Shown here piece by piece: positions 8,842 through 17,904 of a DNA stretch of 32,117 bases. The stretch comes from Flavobacteriales bacterium. GTDB lineage: Bacteria; Bacteroidota; Bacteroidia; Flavobacteriales_D; Sanyastnellaceae. The DNA lies in assembly GCA_027488055.1 (NCBI GenBank), contig JAIYCK010000268.1, forward strand, positions 1 to 32,117, written 5' to 3'. Position 1 is the stretch's first letter. Each line of letters starts with the position of its first letter. Under the pieces are notes generated by a model. It saw only the letters and a list, made by a program, of their open reading frames with translations, had not been told where the DNA came from and did no database searches. A program made the translations under genes and the position numbers.

Positions 8842-11800
8842 ATGCCCCACCTTGTGAAACAATTCAAGTATCTCCTTTGCGTTATGGTCTCTCTTTGGAT
8901 TCTTCTGAATTCCAATGAGATCCTTGCTCAAGATTTTCCACCTGTGGCAGCCAATGTCATGAATTTTCCGACGGGCTCATACATCATCCCAATGGATAAT
9001 GCGCACCAGGCGCTGAACGGCGAACCATTTAATCTTCAAGCCTACGGCCTTTTATACCAATTGCTCGAAGCTGGTGTACCCGTGCATTGGGCCATTGCAA
9101 GCGGCAAACAAAAAGACGCGATCGATTTTTCCATTATGTGTTCTCGCTTATATCCATCTGTTACGGCGTCATCGCTGCAAGATTTTCGCGCAGGCGCATT
9201 TATCATTGACGCGAACGATATTGGAAACATCCCCAATTGTGCAGGGAGCACCAATCTTTTGATTGATAACCTCATAATCAACTATGGCAATCAAGTAGCA
9301 GTATATCAATCCCAACAAACATTTGATGCGGATATTCGGTATATTCTTACCAATGCCCCTGTCCTCGCTATTCTTGATGATGGCGGATTCAGTGAAACAG
9401 GCTATGAATTGCTCGACTATGTGGACATCCCCTATACACTTATCGGCTACAATGCTTTTGCTCAAAACAATGCCTGCTACACCATGATTGCGCAACCCCA
9501 TTTAAGTGCAGCGGATGTGGATGCCGCCTATGCAGGAATTGTTACCGCATTCATCAACAACGGCGGCAACTTTTTCGCACAATGTGCCGCCGTTCAAGCC
9601 TTTGAGGAGAATGCCAATTATTTGACCACAACTGGTTTTACATACTTCAGCCAGAATCAAATGAACACCAATTTCATTTATGAAAGCAACGATATGCCCG
9701 TGATGCAATTCGAAGGTCCCGTGCTGGGTTTCGGTGTTGGTTCTACAAGTAATTTCGCCCTAGAAGCACAATGGATGCCTTATGCCTATCCGTGCATTTC
9801 TGGTAACAACGAAGACAATGTGCAATCTTTTCTTGTTGCAGCAGGTGATTACAATGGTGCAACCATTGGAGGCAATATTTTTTATCTCGGTGGTCATAAC
9901 TACACACCCCAACAAACCATACAAAGTGGCGGTGGGGGTGGGGGTGGCAATTCGTTTGATTCGGATGTCATCGAAAGCTACAATCTCAATCGTGTATTTC
10001 TCAACGCCGCATTTGTTCCCGCATCTTGGGCTACGCCCTGCGCCGCGCCCAACCAATGCATCTGCCCTGGTCAATCGGGGAATATCGGATGTGGATTTGA
10101 TCTCAATATCGGTTATGCGTGGACCCCATCGGCAACATTGAGCTGCAGCGACTGTCCCAATCCCACAGCTACTCCCACTCAAACGACAGTCTATACCGTG
10201 GAATCTGGCAATGGATGCTCCAGTGTATCAATGACGGTATTTGTAGACTGTCCCATAAGCAATACCATCTCGGCCTCTGGTGATACTATTTGTCCTAATA
10301 ATTGTGCGACAATTCATCTTGCAACTGATCTCATGGAAGGAATTGCCACGGTAATGATCAACGGTACCGAATATCCATTCGGTCCAACGTACGAATTTTG
10401 TCCAACCCAAACTACCTTATACGAAATCATTGTGACCGACTCCATCGGCACTTCGTTTAGCACTGAAGCAACGATAGACGTTTTGGAAGTACCCACGGCA
10501 GGAATTACGGGCGGAACGCCATGCATGGAAACCAATGTCTCCTATACGGCCAACAATATGACCAATCCAACTTGGATGAGCAATGCCACCCTGTCATGCA
10601 CCATTTGTGACGCCACTTCGGTCGCAGTTCTAAACAATTTTACATTGGTCGCCATCGATGTCTCCGTCGATGGATGCACATATACCGATACACTGGAGGT
10701 GGTGGCCATTCCTAGCCCTGCAATAACAGTCAATAACGGATCCATTTGCATGGGCGAATTTATTACCCTTACCGCCAATGGCGCTGACAATTATTTCTGG
10801 CCCCTGCAAAATTTGGTGGGCCCGCAGATAGCTGCCAATCCCACCGCAAGCGGTCCCATTATGGTCATAGGAACCAATCAAGGTCTTTGTTCGGACACCT
10901 CCTATGCGCAGGTTACCGTTTTGCCTATCCAATCCGTTGTGATCGAAGAATATGTTAACATCTGCGAGAACGACAGTTGCGCTATACTCTCCACCGCAGC
11001 GCTTGCCGATATCGCTTGGTATGATATCGATGGCAACTTTGTCAGCACTTCGCATTCCATCCAAGTCTGTCCCGATGAAGAAACTTTTTACGTGGCCACA
11101 ACTACCGATCAAGGTTGCTTTTTGCCGGATACGGTCTCGGTCTATCTGGTTCCTTTACCCGATGTTTCCACCACCAACGATACGATCGTGTGCCCTGGTG
11201 AGATTATACAACTCCAAGCTTATGGGGCCGATACATATCTATGGCAAAACAGCAATGGCTCATTGGAAGTGATCGAAGATCTATTACAAGTCTTTTATCC
11301 TTATGAATTGGTCGTTGCAGGAACCGATACTGCCGGATGCATCAGTTATGACACGTTAATAATTGAGACGTTTCCGCAACCCATAGCTGCATTCAACACC
11401 AATCCAACGGAGTTGTTTTTTGCCGCAGCACCCATCCAATTCATCAATATCAGTCTCGATGCGGATTGTTATTCATGGAGTTTGGGTGATGGATATCATA
11501 CCAATACCGATAACCTCACTTATTCCTATGAACTACCTGGATTTTACGTTGCCGAATTGGCTGCTTGCAATGAGTTTGGGTGTTATGATACTACCTTGAA
11601 AGGAATATTAATCAATCATGAATTTCACTATTATTTACCCACCGCTTTTACCCCCAACAACAATGATTTGATCAACAATGTATTTCAAATCGAAGGTATG
11701 AGTATTAGCGACGAGAATTTCGAACTTACCATTTTCAATCGATGGGGTGAAATGATCTATCAAATGCACGATCCCCATGATGTTTGGTTGGGTAACCATT

Positions 11801-11916
11801 ACAAGAACGAAAACTATTATGTACCTGACGGTGTATACAATTGGCGACTTAAAGTGATGGATGAATATAGTAAAATAAAATACGAGGATGCCGGACATGT
11901 GGTCATCTTAAGATAG
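8842..11916 (+). CDS. Large secreted protein with uncharacterised N-terminal domain, PKD-like repeat and gliding-motility-associated (T9SS type B) C-terminal domain
   Basis: Signal peptide; repeated DTICPNNCATIHL / NGSICMGEFITLTANGADNYFW / NDTIVCPGEIIQLQAYGADTYLW segments; YSWSLGDGYHTNTDNLTYSYELPGFY; C-term YLPTAFTPNNNDLINNVFQIEG...FELTIFNRWGEMIYQ...PDGVYNWRLKVMDEYSKIKYEDAGHVVIL. Confidence 0.85.
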   Translation: MPHLVKQFKYLLCVMVSLWILLNSNEILAQDFPPVAANVMNFPTGSYIIPMDNAHQALNGEPFNLQAYGLLYQLLEAGVPVHWAIASGKQKDAIDFSIMCSRLYPSVTASSLQDFRAGAFIIDANDIGNIPNCAGSTNLLIDNLIINYGNQVAVYQSQQTFDADIRYILTNAPVLAILDDGGFSETGYELLDYVDIPYTLIGYNAFAQNNACYTMIAQPHLSAADVDAAYAGIVTAFINNGGNFFAQCAAVQAFEENANYLTTTGFTYFSQNQMNTNFIYESNDMPVMQFEGPVLGFGVGSTSNFALEAQWMPYAYPCISGNNEDNVQSFLVAAGDYNGATIGGNIFYLGGHNYTPQQTIQSGGGGGGGNSFDSDVIESYNLNRVFLNAAFVPASWATPCAAPNQCICPGQSGNIGCGFDLNIGYAWTPSATLSCSDCPNPTATPTQTTVYTVESGNGCSSVSMTVFVDCPISNTISASGDTICPNNCATIHLATDLMEGIATVMINGTEYPFGPTYEFCPTQTTLYEIIVTDSIGTSFSTEATIDVLEVPTAGITGGTPCMETNVSYTANNMTNPTWMSNATLSCTICDATSVAVLNNFTLVAIDVSVDGCTYTDTLEVVAIPSPAITVNNGSICMGEFITLTANGADNYFWPLQNLVGPQIAANPTASGPIMVIGTNQGLCSDTSYAQVTVLPIQSVVIEEYVNICENDSCAILSTAALADIAWYDIDGNFVSTSHSIQVCPDEETFYVATTTDQGCFLPDTVSVYLVPLPDVSTTNDTIVCPGEIIQLQAYGADTYLWQNSNGSLEVIEDLLQVFYPYELVVAGTDTAGCISYDTLIIETFPQPIAAFNTNPTELFFAAAPIQFINISLDADCYSWSLGDGYHTNTDNLTYSYELPGFYVAELAACNEFGCYDTTLKGILINHEFHYYLPTAFTPNNNDLINNVFQIEGMSISDENFELTIFNRWGEMIYQMHDPHDVWLGNHYKNENYYVPDGVYNWRLKVMDEYSKIKYEDAGHVVILR
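9927..9947 (+). repeat. G-rich polyglycine-encoding tract
   Basis: GTGGCGGTGGGGGTGGGGGTGG encodes SGGGGGGGN in the 8842-11916 protein. Confidence 0.8.
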
Positions 11917-11977
11917 CCATTCACCGAATGAAATCAGCCTCTCACCGATTCATCAGATAATTACTTGGTATGGTACT

Positions 11978-11985
11978 TAGTTTTG
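11978..11985 (+). promoter_or_regulatory. Candidate -7 element (TAGTTTTG) for the ABC/LytS/LytTR operon
   Basis: Exact TAnnTTTG match 21 nt upstream of the 12006 ATG; no clear -33. Confidence 0.35.
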
Positions 11986-12005
11986 GAGACAACTAATACA
12001 TACCC

Positions 12006-12920
12006 ATGTATACCCTACAAACAAAACAGCTCTCCCACCGCTTTGGGAATGGTCAAATGGCCGTTGATCATATCAACCTTCAGGTCCCTGACCAATCCAT
12101 CTATTGCTTCTTAGGCCCGAATGGTGCGGGGAAAACCACCACACTGAGACTGCTTCTCGGTCTAATCAAGCCAACGGCAGGTACAATCAACTTCTTTCCC
12201 AATCACCCTTCACCGAATCGAGTAGCGCTCATGCAACGCATTGGAGCATGCATTGAAGTCCCCTCCTTATTTCATCATCTCACGGCCGTTCAAAACGTAG
12301 CCATCTGCGCCAACGCATATCGGACTCCGAAATCCAGAATGGACGAAGTATTGCAACTTTTGGGACTGGCAGATGCCAAAAACAAAAAGGTATCACAATT
12401 TTCTCTTGGGATGAAACAGCGACTCAGCATTGCCATCGCCTTGCTGCATCAACCCGAGTTAGTGATCTTAGATGAACCCACCAACGGGCTCGATCCGCAA
12501 GGCATTGCTGAGATACGCTCCACCATTATCGAGCTCAATAAAAATGAAAAGATCACATTTTTGATTTCAAGCCACCTGTTGAGTGAGGTTGAAAAGCTGG
12601 CCACCCATGTCGGCATCATTCACAAAGGCCAGATGAAGTTTCAAGGGACGATGACCGAACTCTATCAGGCATCCTCCAAAGCAGCTAAACTCATTCTCTC
12701 TACAGACAACGACGAGGCCGCTATGCAACTCATTGCCACACATTTTGATATGCAACCAATCGCTTCGGGCGCACTCATCTATTCATCAATCGATCAATCA
12801 CTCAGTCTAAAAATCAATCGCATGTTACACGACCACCGAATAGGCGTGTCGCAGTTGCAATGGCAAGACAACGATTTAGAAACTCACTTTTTACGTCTCA
12901 TTCAAAACCCTACCCTATGA
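12006..12920 (+). CDS. ABC transporter ATP-binding protein (BcrA/lantibiotic-exporter-like)
   Basis: Walker A LGPNGAGKTTTLRLLLGL; signature FSLGMKQRLSIAIALLHQPELVILDEPTNGLDPQG; H-loop ISSHLLSEVEKLATHVGII. Confidence 0.93.
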   Translation: MYTLQTKQLSHRFGNGQMAVDHINLQVPDQSIYCFLGPNGAGKTTTLRLLLGLIKPTAGTINFFPNHPSPNRVALMQRIGACIEVPSLFHHLTAVQNVAICANAYRTPKSRMDEVLQLLGLADAKNKKVSQFSLGMKQRLSIAIALLHQPELVILDEPTNGLDPQGIAEIRSTIIELNKNEKITFLISSHLLSEVEKLATHVGIIHKGQMKFQGTMTELYQASSKAAKLILSTDNDEAAMQLIATHFDMQPIASGALIYSSIDQSLSLKINRMLHDHRIGVSQLQWQDNDLETHFLRLIQNPTL

Positions 12921-13699
12921 ACACTACTTTTGGCCGAAGCCTTCAATGCGAATGGATGAAAACGCGCCATACACCAGCCGTGCGCATTGCCCTCGTGGGT
13001 GCTTTGTTGATTCCATTGATCATGACCATCGCTCAACTGCGCATGCCCAAGACGATGTCCTACAATGCCAATCCCGCAGAATACTGGATCAAACTTTACA
13101 TTCACAGTTGGGAATTCATGGCGGTCCTATTGCTTCCATTCGGGATCATCCTTATCACGAGTATGCTTGTCCAAATTGAATTCAAGAATAACACCTGGAA
13201 ACAGACCCTCATCACTCCGCAAAGTCTTACGTCCATCTACTTTGCCAAATTCGTGATCATCTCAATGCTTTTGTTGTTGTTCTTTGTCAGCTTCAACTTG
13301 TTCATTGTCCTGTCGGGAATCATTCCAGGTTTGTTGCACAGTGACATCGACGTGCCGGCACATTGGCCTCCGCTTTTGAAAATCACCAAAGACATGGCGG
13401 CCATGTGGCTCACATGCCTGCCTTTGCTCGGCCTGCAATACACACTTAGTTTGCGATTCTCCAACTTCATCGTGCCCATCGCCATCGGCCTGGCATGCAT
13501 CATCGCTGGAATATTTGCCCTTCAATGGAGCCAAGGCTATCTCATTCCATTTGCCTACAGCAGTTTCCATTTTATGATCATGTCAGGCCAAGAGAAATTT
13601 CAATTTCCCTACAATATTTATTGGCTTTCCCTCATTTCGTTTGTGGTGTTTGCTGGCGTTGGCTACCTTTCATTCCTATTTAGAAAATACAAAGGTTGA
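12917..13699 (+). CDS. ABC-2 type transporter permease
   Basis: Six hydrophobic segments; FKNNTWKQTLITPQSLTSIYFAKFVIISMLLLLFF is typical of ABC-2 permeases; start chosen at the ATGA overlap rather than the ORF-track start at 12860. Confidence 0.8.
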   Translation: MNTTFGRSLQCEWMKTRHTPAVRIALVGALLIPLIMTIAQLRMPKTMSYNANPAEYWIKLYIHSWEFMAVLLLPFGIILITSMLVQIEFKNNTWKQTLITPQSLTSIYFAKFVIISMLLLLFFVSFNLFIVLSGIIPGLLHSDIDVPAHWPPLLKITKDMAAMWLTCLPLLGLQYTLSLRFSNFIVPIAIGLACIIAGIFALQWSQGYLIPFAYSSFHFMIMSGQEKFQFPYNIYWLSLISFVVFAGVGYLSFLFRKYKG

Positions 13700-14745
13700 T
13701 ACGAAAATTCTCAATACCTCTATTGCACGTGGGCTACTGGTTGATGTACAGCCTGCTTTTCTTGGTATTGTATGTATTTCTGGCGCTTAGCGGCCTCCAG
13801 CACAATCAAGACCCCAAGACCATTCTTGTGTCGTGGATGAAAATAATTGTCGGATTCGCTTATGTGCCTGCCATCATCGGTTTCTATTATGGCTATTGCA
13901 TTGCCTTTCCCAAATATCTTGCTCAAAGGAAGATCAAGGTTTTGATTGGAAAAAGCATCATAGCTTCCATCGTTTCTGCGCTTTTTGGTGGCCTCGCATT
14001 GTCGTTCATTTTTCGATATAATATTATGTGGAATGATGGACTTCAATCGGCGATTCCCCAACTTATGTTGATGTCATTCATTGGCGCGATCAATTTGGTG
14101 CTTGGGAGTGTCATTCGAGGATTTGTGCAGTCCACCATAGACATTTCGATCAAAGAATCTCTTGAACGCGAGCGCTTGCAACTTGAAATGCATCTCCTTC
14201 GCATACAAGTCAATCCGCATTTCTTATTCAACACACTCAACAATATAGACGCATTGATCAAAATCAATCCAGTCAAGGCTTCCGAATACCTCCATAAGCT
14301 AAGTCAATTTATGAGGCAGTTGGTGTATCAAACCGAAGATGCTTGGCAGCCCTTGGATCGCGAAATCTTACTCATCGAAGACTATGTTGAATTGCAGCAA
14401 CTTCGATCCAATGATCCCATTCAGATCAATTGGTCCATCCAGGGACCTACAGAAGATGCACTTGTCCCACCGATGTTACTGCTGCCTCTTATCGAAAACT
14501 GTTTTAAGCATGGACTCATACAGCTTCCACATCCATTGACCATTCGCATCAACGCAGATGTGCATGGCATCCAAATAACATTTATCAATACGATCGATGC
14601 CTCTAACTCTAGTATAGCTGGTGGATTGGGCCTTGAACTCACGCGAAAGAGACTATTGGCCATGTATGGAAATTCGGCTGAACTCAAAGCCGGTTCAACA
14701 GTGGATGGCTATATCCAAACCATATCCATTACAAACACCATATGA
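13696..14745 (+). CDS. LytS-like sensor histidine kinase (membrane)
   Basis: LQLEMHLLRIQVNPHFLFNTLNNIDALIKINPVKASEYLHKLSQFMRQLVYQ...LEIDYVELQQLRS-like segment, PPMLLLPLIENCFKHGL; N-terminal TM helices; TTG start overlapping the permease stop. Confidence 0.92.
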   Translation: MIRKFSIPLLHVGYWLMYSLLFLVLYVFLALSGLQHNQDPKTILVSWMKIIVGFAYVPAIIGFYYGYCIAFPKYLAQRKIKVLIGKSIIASIVSALFGGLALSFIFRYNIMWNDGLQSAIPQLMLMSFIGAINLVLGSVIRGFVQSTIDISIKESLERERLQLEMHLLRIQVNPHFLFNTLNNIDALIKINPVKASEYLHKLSQFMRQLVYQTEDAWQPLDREILLIEDYVELQQLRSNDPIQINWSIQGPTEDALVPPMLLLPLIENCFKHGLIQLPHPLTIRINADVHGIQITFINTIDASNSSIAGGLGLELTRKRLLAMYGNSAELKAGSTVDGYIQTISITNTI

Positions 14746-15455
14746 TCCAGTGCATCATTATCGAAGACGAACCGATGGCGGTTCAGAATTTGCGCAGAGC
14801 GCTCATGGAGCATGGTGATATACGTATCGCTGCTGTGTTTGAGCATGCCTCAGCGGGACTTTTGTATGCTTCAGAAAATGACATTGATCTCATTTTCTTG
14901 GATGTGCATTTGGGCCGACAAAACGGATTGCAAGAACTAAAAATATCGAAAAAAACTCCCCCTGTGATTGTGATATCGGCCAATAGTCAATATGCACTTC
15001 AAGGATTTGAATTGGATGTATGTGATTATTTACTCAAACCATTTACCACCGAACGACTTCACCGCGCCTTGGAGAAATTCAAAGCCACGCAGCATCAAAC
15101 CAACGAGGCCCCAGCTTGCTTTATCATAAAATGCGATTCACGATTTGAAAGCATCGCTTACCGCGATCTCATTTGTATTGAAGGCATGGGTGACTACAGA
15201 CGTGTCATCACCCTGCAACGCAAAATAATGACGCTTCAAACTTTTCGGGAATTGGAAGAAAAATTAGATCCACACTATGTCATGCGCATCCATAAAAGTT
15301 ATATGATTCACCTGAATGCCTTGATGGAGTTCAAAAGCAGCAGAGTGACACTCACCAACAACATGCAGCTTCCAGTATCTGAAACCTATCGCAAGGCACT
15401 GAAAGAACGTTTGCAAAGTGGCTCTTTTACTATATCAAATAAAGACGCTGGCTAG
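14742..15455 (+). CDS. LytTR family response regulator
   Basis: Receiver IIEDEPMAVQNLRRAL...DLIFLDVHLGRQNGLQEL...DYLLKPFT; LytTR domain ICIEGMGDYRRVITLQRKIMTLQTFRELEEKLDPHYVMRIHKSYMIHLNALMEF. Confidence 0.93.
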   Translation: MIQCIIIEDEPMAVQNLRRALMEHGDIRIAAVFEHASAGLLYASENDIDLIFLDVHLGRQNGLQELKISKKTPPVIVISANSQYALQGFELDVCDYLLKPFTTERLHRALEKFKATQHQTNEAPACFIIKCDSRFESIAYRDLICIEGMGDYRRVITLQRKIMTLQTFRELEEKLDPHYVMRIHKSYMIHLNALMEFKSSRVTLTNNMQLPVSETYRKALKERLQSGSFTISNKDAG

Positions 15456-15555
15456 CTTGACTAGAACTTCAAAAAGCGTTCACTCCACTCAAAAAAGAAA
15501 AGCGAAACCATATTCAGCAAGTACATCTAAATCTAAGACTTGCCAAATCAATACA

Positions 15556-16479
15556 TCATTCTTCCTTGCGCTTTTTGGGTTTGACCACACCAAACATACG
15601 GCTCACGTTGAAGCCGAACATGATATCGCCTTCTTCCCATTGGCCGGTAGTTTCAGTGATGAAGCCCTTCTCATTCATGGGCTTGCTATTGGTGAAGTGT
15701 AATTGGAATACGTGGCCGCCAGTTTCAATATCAAAACCCAATGACAATGAATTGGTATATACGGCATCCAATTGATTGGGTAAATTATAGAAATACTCCG
15801 CATTGAAAGAACTCCGTTTGGTCAATTTGAAACGACCACCAGCACCCATCGAGAAGACATCGTGCTTCACCGAAGGATCCGCAATGATATTGCGATGCAC
15901 CAACGTTGGAGCAATTTGAATAGATAGTCGATCATTGAATTTACGCGCCACCAAAATTTGATGGCAATAAAACAAACGCGACGTAAAATAATTTTTACGA
16001 TCCGGATTCTCCCACTGAGTGGCTCTTACCACCATGGAAGTGAAAACCGATAGACTGATAGGCATGTTGCGTTTGCCTGTGCTTTGTCGAAGTATTTTGT
16101 ACTTCAAAAAGCCATCTATTTCCTTGTTCACGTTGCTTCGGCCGAATCCTGCCATCAACTTATCTGTGACTCCGTATTCGAATCCCAAACGCATGGATGC
16201 TACATCCAAGCCCCACAGGTTATCGGCTCCAGTATTGACGGCTCCAAAGCGGTGACTGATCCGAAAATCCAGCACCCCTGCCGCTGGATTCTCATTGCTG
16301 TGCATATTGATGACCCTTGTGCTTTTGAAGGTGGCAAACACATAATTCGTTGTTTCCTCCTCAGGACCTAATAAGGACAATAAATCAGTGGTATCTGCCT
16401 GCGCGCTGACCTGTTGGAAAGCAAAAAGGGCTGAACAAATCAGCCCTATTTTGAAGAAGTTCATCAAACGTATTTGCAT
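15556..16479 (-). CDS. DUF5777-like beta-barrel protein
   Basis: Signal peptide; TNYVFATFKSTRVINMHSNENPAAGVLDFRISHRFGAVNTGADNLWGLDVASMRLGFEYGVTDKLMAGFGRSNVNKEIDGFLKYKIL. Confidence 0.75.
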   Translation of the reverse strand: MQIRLMNFFKIGLICSALFAFQQVSAQADTTDLLSLLGPEEETTNYVFATFKSTRVINMHSNENPAAGVLDFRISHRFGAVNTGADNLWGLDVASMRLGFEYGVTDKLMAGFGRSNVNKEIDGFLKYKILRQSTGKRNMPISLSVFTSMVVRATQWENPDRKNYFTSRLFYCHQILVARKFNDRLSIQIAPTLVHRNIIADPSVKHDVFSMGAGGRFKLTKRSSFNAEYFYNLPNQLDAVYTNSLSLGFDIETGGHVFQLHFTNSKPMNEKGFITETTGQWEEGDIMFGFNVSRMFGVVKPKKRKEE

Positions 16480-17030
16480 TATTTCTTTAGTTCTTGTAAA
16501 TTACCTTTTACTGTAATCTCGATGTTGTTTGAAATCGTATCTGCTTTGTCACCTGGGATTTGAATGCCATACTCGGATGGTTTGACAAAGAATTTGGAAT
16601 CACATGAAATGGCGCCACCTTTCACGATGAAAGTGGCATCTGTCGAAATCTTCTTGGTCACGCCGTGCATCGTCAATTCACCTGATACTTTCGCTTTGTA
16701 TGTCCCATCCGCCTTAAAATTAACAGCACTGATATTTTCAACCTTGCCTTTGAAAGTCGCTTTGTCAAACTTGTCACTTTCCATGTAGGTTTCATTGAAA
16801 TGCTCGCCCATAAATGCATTTTCAAACACGAAACCCTTGATCAATACTGACCATTGAATGTCACCTGTGGCGGCATCGACCACACAAGTGGCTTTGTTAT
16901 TGGTGGCTTGAATTTTCTCCATTTTGGCATCAGAGAAAAATTTGATGCTACCGTCTTTGGTAAAATACTTTTGAGCTTGTGAGAAGTACGATACTGCGCT
17001 CAAGATGGCGATAAAAAGGAATTTTTTCAT
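16479..17030 (-). CDS. YceI family protein
   Basis: Signal peptide; ATCVVDAATGDIQWSVLIKGFVFENAFMGEHFNETYMESDKFDKATFKGKVENI...GTYKAKVSGELTMHGVTKKISTDATFIV. Confidence 0.9.
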   Translation of the reverse strand: MKKFLFIAILSAVSYFSQAQKYFTKDGSIKFFSDAKMEKIQATNNKATCVVDAATGDIQWSVLIKGFVFENAFMGEHFNETYMESDKFDKATFKGKVENISAVNFKADGTYKAKVSGELTMHGVTKKISTDATFIVKGGAISCDSKFFVKPSEYGIQIPGDKADTISNNIEITVKGNLQELKK

Positions 17031-17034
17031 TGGT

Positions 17035-17481
17035 TTATTTTTCTTTGGTTTTTTCTACTAATACGCCTTGGTTTAAGAGTACATCACTTTGTTCAAGCAA
17101 CTCCTCGTACATGAAACCATTGCAGATGCCCTTGATTTCAATAGTTGTGCCAACTTGTGCATTGACAGCCATATCACCTTTTTTCAATGTGACAATGACG
17201 TGAGCTGATTCATCTTCTGTGTTCATCACCAACTCTGTATCTCCTGATGCATCTTGTTTTACCTCTTGGAGCAAACCGCTCACTTGGATTACTTTGTCTT
17301 TGTATTTACCGAATGCAACACTGTCATCGGCAGCAAACTCCAAGAACAATGCATGTGCGGTGACCTTTGCAAAAGCAGCTTCATCGGCTGCAGTACGGTG
17401 TGCTTTATTCCACACAAAAAACCAGATATATCCTACAACGAGGAGGGCAACTGCCAATGCAATGAGAATGTACTTTTTCAT
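17035..17481 (-). CDS. Membrane-anchored OB-fold (tRNA_anti-like) protein
   Basis: N-terminal TM; VTAHALFLEFAADDSVAFGKYKDKVIQVSGLLQEVKQDASGDTELVMNTEDESAHVIVTLKK...VGTTIEIKGICNGFMYEELLEQSDVLLNQGVLV. Confidence 0.65.
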   Translation of the reverse strand: MKKYILIALAVALLVVGYIWFFVWNKAHRTAADEAAFAKVTAHALFLEFAADDSVAFGKYKDKVIQVSGLLQEVKQDASGDTELVMNTEDESAHVIVTLKKGDMAVNAQVGTTIEIKGICNGFMYEELLEQSDVLLNQGVLVEKTKEK

Positions 17482-17486
17482 TATTA

Positions 17487-17864
17487 TTAATTTTCTGGAA
17501 AGTTATTTTGACTCCACAAGATCCATGCATCAATCGAGCACTGGTTCATCTTGGGTTCATTTTTGGGCATTGGACTGCAACCGCTGGTGTGTTCAATGGT
17601 GCAGAGGAGGCCATTCTCTGTCGCAGCCTTGACTTGCGCATAGGTTTCTAGCGACAAGGAAGCCGACGGTGATGCTCCAGCATGGCAGCTCGAAGTGGCA
17701 CAATTCGCATCGCATATGGCTTTGATTCTGCCATTGTACGAAAAGACCGTGTTGTCGCAAACCACATCGTTCGCGTATAGCTCGGATTCTACATCGTAGT
17801 AGCAAGCGCCTAGACTAGCAAAGCAAATTATTCCACATATCCAATACCAATTCGAACGTTTCAT
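17487..17864 (-). CDS. Cytochrome c-like lipoprotein with CX4CH motif
   Basis: Lipobox LGAC; NCATSSCHAG (CX4CH), MP downstream as possible Met ligand; start set at MKRSNWYW rather than the longer ORF start. Confidence 0.65.
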   Translation of the reverse strand: MKRSNWYWICGIICFASLGACYYDVESELYANDVVCDNTVFSYNGRIKAICDANCATSSCHAGASPSASLSLETYAQVKAATENGLLCTIEHTSGCSPMPKNEPKMNQCSIDAWILWSQNNFPEN

Positions 17865-17904
17865 TAATATTTTAATTTTTACGAAAATAGGTAGAAAATG
17901 ACGA

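Noticed and set aside
9760-10182. 140-aa minus-strand ORF (and similar ones at 9169-9501 and 10630-11112)
   Set aside because: Antisense to the large T9SS type B protein; shadows of its repeat-rich coding sequence.
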